DNA from: Bacteroidetes oral taxon 274 str. F0058 | GTDB taxonomy: Bacteria > Bacteroidota > Bacteroidia > Bacteroidales > Paludibacteraceae | Reading direction: 5' to 3' | Assembly: GCA_000163695.1 (NCBI GenBank) | Contig: GG774889.1 | Location: forward strand, 998,515 to 1,062,514 | DNA: 64,000 nucleotides | In this document: positions 61,910 through 64,000 of the stretch, piece by piece | Layout of the letters: every line of letters begins with the position of its first letter | Position numbering within the stretch: position 1 is the first letter of the stretch | Program-made: the position numbers and the translations under genes | The notes under the pieces: model-generated | What the model was told of the DNA's origin: nothing | Seen by the model: the letters and a program-made list of their open reading frames with translations, nothing else | Database searches by the model: none

Positions 61910-62911
61910 CTACCTTTCGACTATGAATATGGAGTTGCCTTCGCCCTTGTCGTCAAGCGAGTATAGCTCTTTGCCGTTTTTCCACACCTTGGGTACATTG
62001 CCTGAGACCTCTCTTTCGTACCCTGTCACATATACATCGCCGTTGTGTACCACCATGGAATAGGCGTTGCCTTCATTGGTAAGCTCGTAGAGTTCCTCAC
62101 CGTTTTTCCATACTTTAGCGGGATTTCCTTCGTAACCTGCCACATATACATCATCACCGACCACATATACGGAGTAGGCTAAGGCATGTTCGGTGCCGTC
62201 TGTATGGAATATCTCCTTTTTGTTTTTCCACACCTTGGCTATCTGTTTTGTGCCGTTGTTCTCATACCCTGCGGTATATACATCATCGCCTACCACGAAT
62301 ACGGAGTAGGCATTGGCATTATTAGAGGTATTGGTAAGGGCAAAGAGTTCTTTGTCTTTTTTCCATACCTTAACTATTGTTTTTGAGCCTACTATTTCAC
62401 GGCCTGCGGTATATACGTTGCTACCCGCTACGAATATGGCTTCGGCCACGGCACTATTAGAACTGTTTGTAAGGTTGGTGCCAGTTTTGTTTTTCCAAAA
62501 TTTGGCAACTCCGTCTTCGTACCCTGCGGTATATACCTTATCATCCGCTACGAATATGGCTCTGGCAGAGCCATTCTTAGAACCATCGGTAAGGTCGTAT
62601 AGCTCTTTGTCGTTTTTCCACACCTTGGGGACATTGTTTGTGCCGTTGTCCTCAAAGCCTGCGGTATATACATCTCCGCCTACTACGAATACGGAGTTGC
62701 CGAAGGCTCGTTTAGAGCCGTCTGTAAGGGCATAGAGCTCTTTGCCGTTTTTCCACACCTTGGCTACGGTTTCTGTCCCACTCTCGTCATTACCTGCCAC
62801 GTAGATGTCTATCACCTTGGGCGTTTGCGTTGAGTTGGACTTGCAGGCAGTGAAGCCTGTTGCTATTAACATTGCTGCTGCGGCAGCTACCATCAAAAAT
62901 GCTTTTCTCAT
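61910..62911 (-). CDS. Lipoprotein with seven beta-propeller-like repeats
   Basis: 333 residues. Lipobox LIATGFTAC ends the signal. The mature protein is seven repeats of 38-46 residues, each with a VYTAGYE-type strand, a KVWKNGKELYALT-type strand and a SVFVVGDD-type strand. The third and sixth repeats are shortened. Seven such blades suggest a closed propeller. Repeats are similar enough at DNA level to suggest recent internal duplication. Ligand and role are unknown; no neighbours point to one. Confidence 0.82.
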   Translation of the reverse strand: MRKAFLMVAAAAAMLIATGFTACKSNSTQTPKVIDIYVAGNDESGTETVAKVWKNGKELYALTDGSKRAFGNSVFVVGGDVYTAGFEDNGTNNVPKVWKNDKELYDLTDGSKNGSARAIFVADDKVYTAGYEDGVAKFWKNKTGTNLTNSSNSAVAEAIFVAGSNVYTAGREIVGSKTIVKVWKKDKELFALTNTSNNANAYSVFVVGDDVYTAGYENNGTKQIAKVWKNKKEIFHTDGTEHALAYSVYVVGDDVYVAGYEGNPAKVWKNGEELYELTNEGNAYSMVVHNGDVYVTGYEREVSGNVPKVWKNGKELYSLDDKGEGNSIFIVER

Positions 62912-63332
62912 AGAATGATTTTTTTTTAGTTAAACAAATTTTTTTTATTGGCATTGCTAAGTTGCTATATTTTTTGGGAATATTATAAACCCAATAGACT
63001 ATATTGATTTAATCAATGCCGTATGTCTTATTAATTTGTGGCAAAATTAATATAAACATACACACTGTGCAATACGCAAAAACACGTATTTTTGTCAGTA
63101 AATTCCGAAGTTTTTTTTGCAAGAATCTACGTATTTTTCTACGTGTTTTCCGAAAAATCACAGCCGTAGGCAACCGCTCTGCTCGGCTGCACTGCTGTGA
63201 TATGGTCATAATTGTCGAGATATGGTGTAAGGCACTCTTATGTACTTTACGCCTTTTGTTTTTGATTGACAGGCGATTAGCTTCTTGCGATGTGCAAAGG
63301 CGGAAACCGATGGTTTTAGTTTTTTATCATAG
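62912..63332. other. Intergenic stretch without a recognisable gene
   Basis: AT-rich spacer between divergent genes. No open frame with a promoter and no RNA gene were found. The left end must hold the promoter of the propeller lipoprotein, but no TAnnTTTG box was clear. Confidence 0.5.
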
Positions 63333-63465
63333 TACCTAACACCCAAAACCTAACACCTAACACCTAACACCTAACACCTAATACCTAATACCTAATACCT
63401 AATACCTAATACCTAACACCCAACACCTAACACCCAACACCTTAATTCCTAATTCCTAATTCGTA
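63333..63465 (+). repeat. Nineteen-unit heptamer array upstream of prfC
   Basis: 133 bases read as 19 consecutive 7-bp units without a break: TACCTAA, CACCCAA, AACCTAA, four CACCTAA, five TACCTAA, CACCCAA, CACCTAA, CACCCAA, CACCTTA, two ATTCCTA, ATTCGTA. The register is kept as the C-rich unit gives way to the AT-rich unit. AATTCGTAATT at 63458-63468 then stands 6 bases before the prfC -7 box. Confidence 0.95.
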
Positions 63466-63474
63466 ATTAATTAT

Positions 63475-63482
63475 TACCTTTG
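63475..63482 (+). promoter_or_regulatory. -7 promoter box of prfC
   Basis: TACCTTTG, 46 bases before ATG 63529. Confidence 0.7.
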
Positions 63483-63528
63483 CCACCCCGTTTGAAAATT
63501 TATCTTTTATAAATATAAAAAACAGAGA

Positions 63529-64000
63529 ATGTACGAAGAAGAGATTCACAAAAGGCGGACTTTTGCCATAATATCGCACCCCGACGCGGGGAAAACTACG
63601 CTCACCGAAAAGATGTTGCTGTTCGGCGGAGCCATACACGTGGCGGGAGCCGTCAAGTCGAACAAGATAAAAAAGACCGCCACCTCCGACTGGATGGAGA
63701 TAGAGAAGCAACGCGGCATATCGGTGGCTACCTCGGTGATGGGCTTCGACTACGCCGGTTACAAGATAAATATCCTCGACACCCCCGGACACCAAGACTT
63801 TGCCGAAGATACGTTTCGTACGCTGACGGCTGTCGATAGCGTCATAATAGTGGTCGATTGCGCCAAGGGTGTGGAGATGCAGACCCGCCGACTGATGCAG
63901 GTGTGCCGTATGCGTAAGACGCCGATAATGATTTTCGTCAATAAGATGGACCGTGAGGGCAAAAACCCTTTCGACCTGCTCGACGAACTCGAACGCGAAC
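63529..64000 (+). CDS. prfC: Peptide chain release factor 3 (RF3), N-terminal part
   Basis: RF3 is the GTPase that recycles RF1 and RF2 after termination. The gene runs off the window, leaving 157 residues of about 530. G-domain motifs: ISHPDAGKTTLTEKMLLFGG (G1), EKQRGISVATSVM (G2), DTPGHQDFAEDT (G3) and NKMDREG (G4). The insertion GAIHVAGAVKSNK and the SDWMEIEKQRG stretch distinguish RF3 from EF-G. The start is ATG 63529 (MYEEEIHKRRTFA). Confidence 0.95.
   Translation, partial: MYEEEIHKRRTFAIISHPDAGKTTLTEKMLLFGGAIHVAGAVKSNKIKKTATSDWMEIEKQRGISVATSVMGFDYAGYKINILDTPGHQDFAEDTFRTLTAVDSVIIVVDCAKGVEMQTRRLMQVCRMRKTPIMIFVNKMDREGKNPFDLLDELERE

Noticed and set aside
63016..63339. 107-residue plus-strand frame in the spacer before prfC
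   Set aside because: No promoter box and no recognisable protein feature; it ends in the repeat array.
63333..63465. Possible CRISPR array
   Set aside because: Units are 7 bp with no spacers, and no cas genes are present in the window.

Overview
The window looks like chromosome from a member of the Bacteroidota, most likely Bacteroidales, with moderate GC content. The signs are: many genes preceded by the Bacteroidota -7 promoter box TAnnTTTG and few clear Shine-Dalgarno sites; a TonB-dependent receptor with a carboxypeptidase-regulatory-like N-terminus; a secreted protein with a type IX secretion (T9SS) type B C-terminal domain; a GldJ-type lipoprotein; a lipoprotein-type TamA (TamL); and a FeoA-FeoB fusion. 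No rRNA, prophage, insertion sequence or CRISPR array is visible. The window starts inside an S41 peptidase gene and ends inside prfC.

Layout. 1-8.5 kb, plus strand: S41 peptidase tail, an outer-membrane barrel-like protein, a WG-repeat protein, leuS, a PafA-like phosphatase, a thioesterase and lgt. 8.6-11.0 kb, minus strand: pdxA, panD and a capsule-type glycosyltransferase. 11.3-22 kb, minus strand: an accessory island with a heparinase II/III-like lipoprotein and a run of small soluble or membrane proteins. Several of these resemble immunity proteins of polymorphic toxin systems (SUKH/SMI1, Imm10-like, Imm26-like, ankyrin), with no toxin gene in view. The run contains a broken tandem duplication and is followed by a 21-bp minisatellite. 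22.4-31.4 kb: a small conserved-looking protein, rlmN, a UvrD/PcrA helicase, a TonB receptor, the T9SS cargo protein and a lipoprotein. 31.6-41.4 kb: a 45-residue protein with its own promoter, lepA, an initiator-type tRNA, a BASS-type transporter, gldJ, a PstS-like lipoprotein, feoAB and a DUF4375-like protein. 41.4-53 kb: a membrane-anchored aspartyl protease, a thioredoxin lipoprotein, a PrmA N-terminal fragment, an NhaD-like antiporter, rsmI, a glycosyltransferase, two tRNA-Gln genes, a SemiSWEET, an MscS channel, TamL, an orphan ABC ATPase and YigZ. 53-64 kb: a heavy-metal ATPase, NAD(P)HX repair, kbl, a YbaN-like protein, ackA, the C-terminal half only of ileS, a seven-repeat propeller lipoprotein and prfC.

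The most unusual structure is a family of intergenic mosaics built from 7-bp units (CACCTAA/TACCTAA/CACCCAA grading in register into ATTCCTA/ATTCGTA). Two copies share a 105-bp core made of four small hairpins. Both cores end exactly 2 bp before the -7 promoter box of the next gene (pdxA and uvrD). The element AATTCGTAATT sits exactly 6 bp before the -7 box at pdxA, uvrD and prfC. I consider this and the immunity-gene array the two best leads. Family assignments come from reading motifs by eye; no database search was possible.
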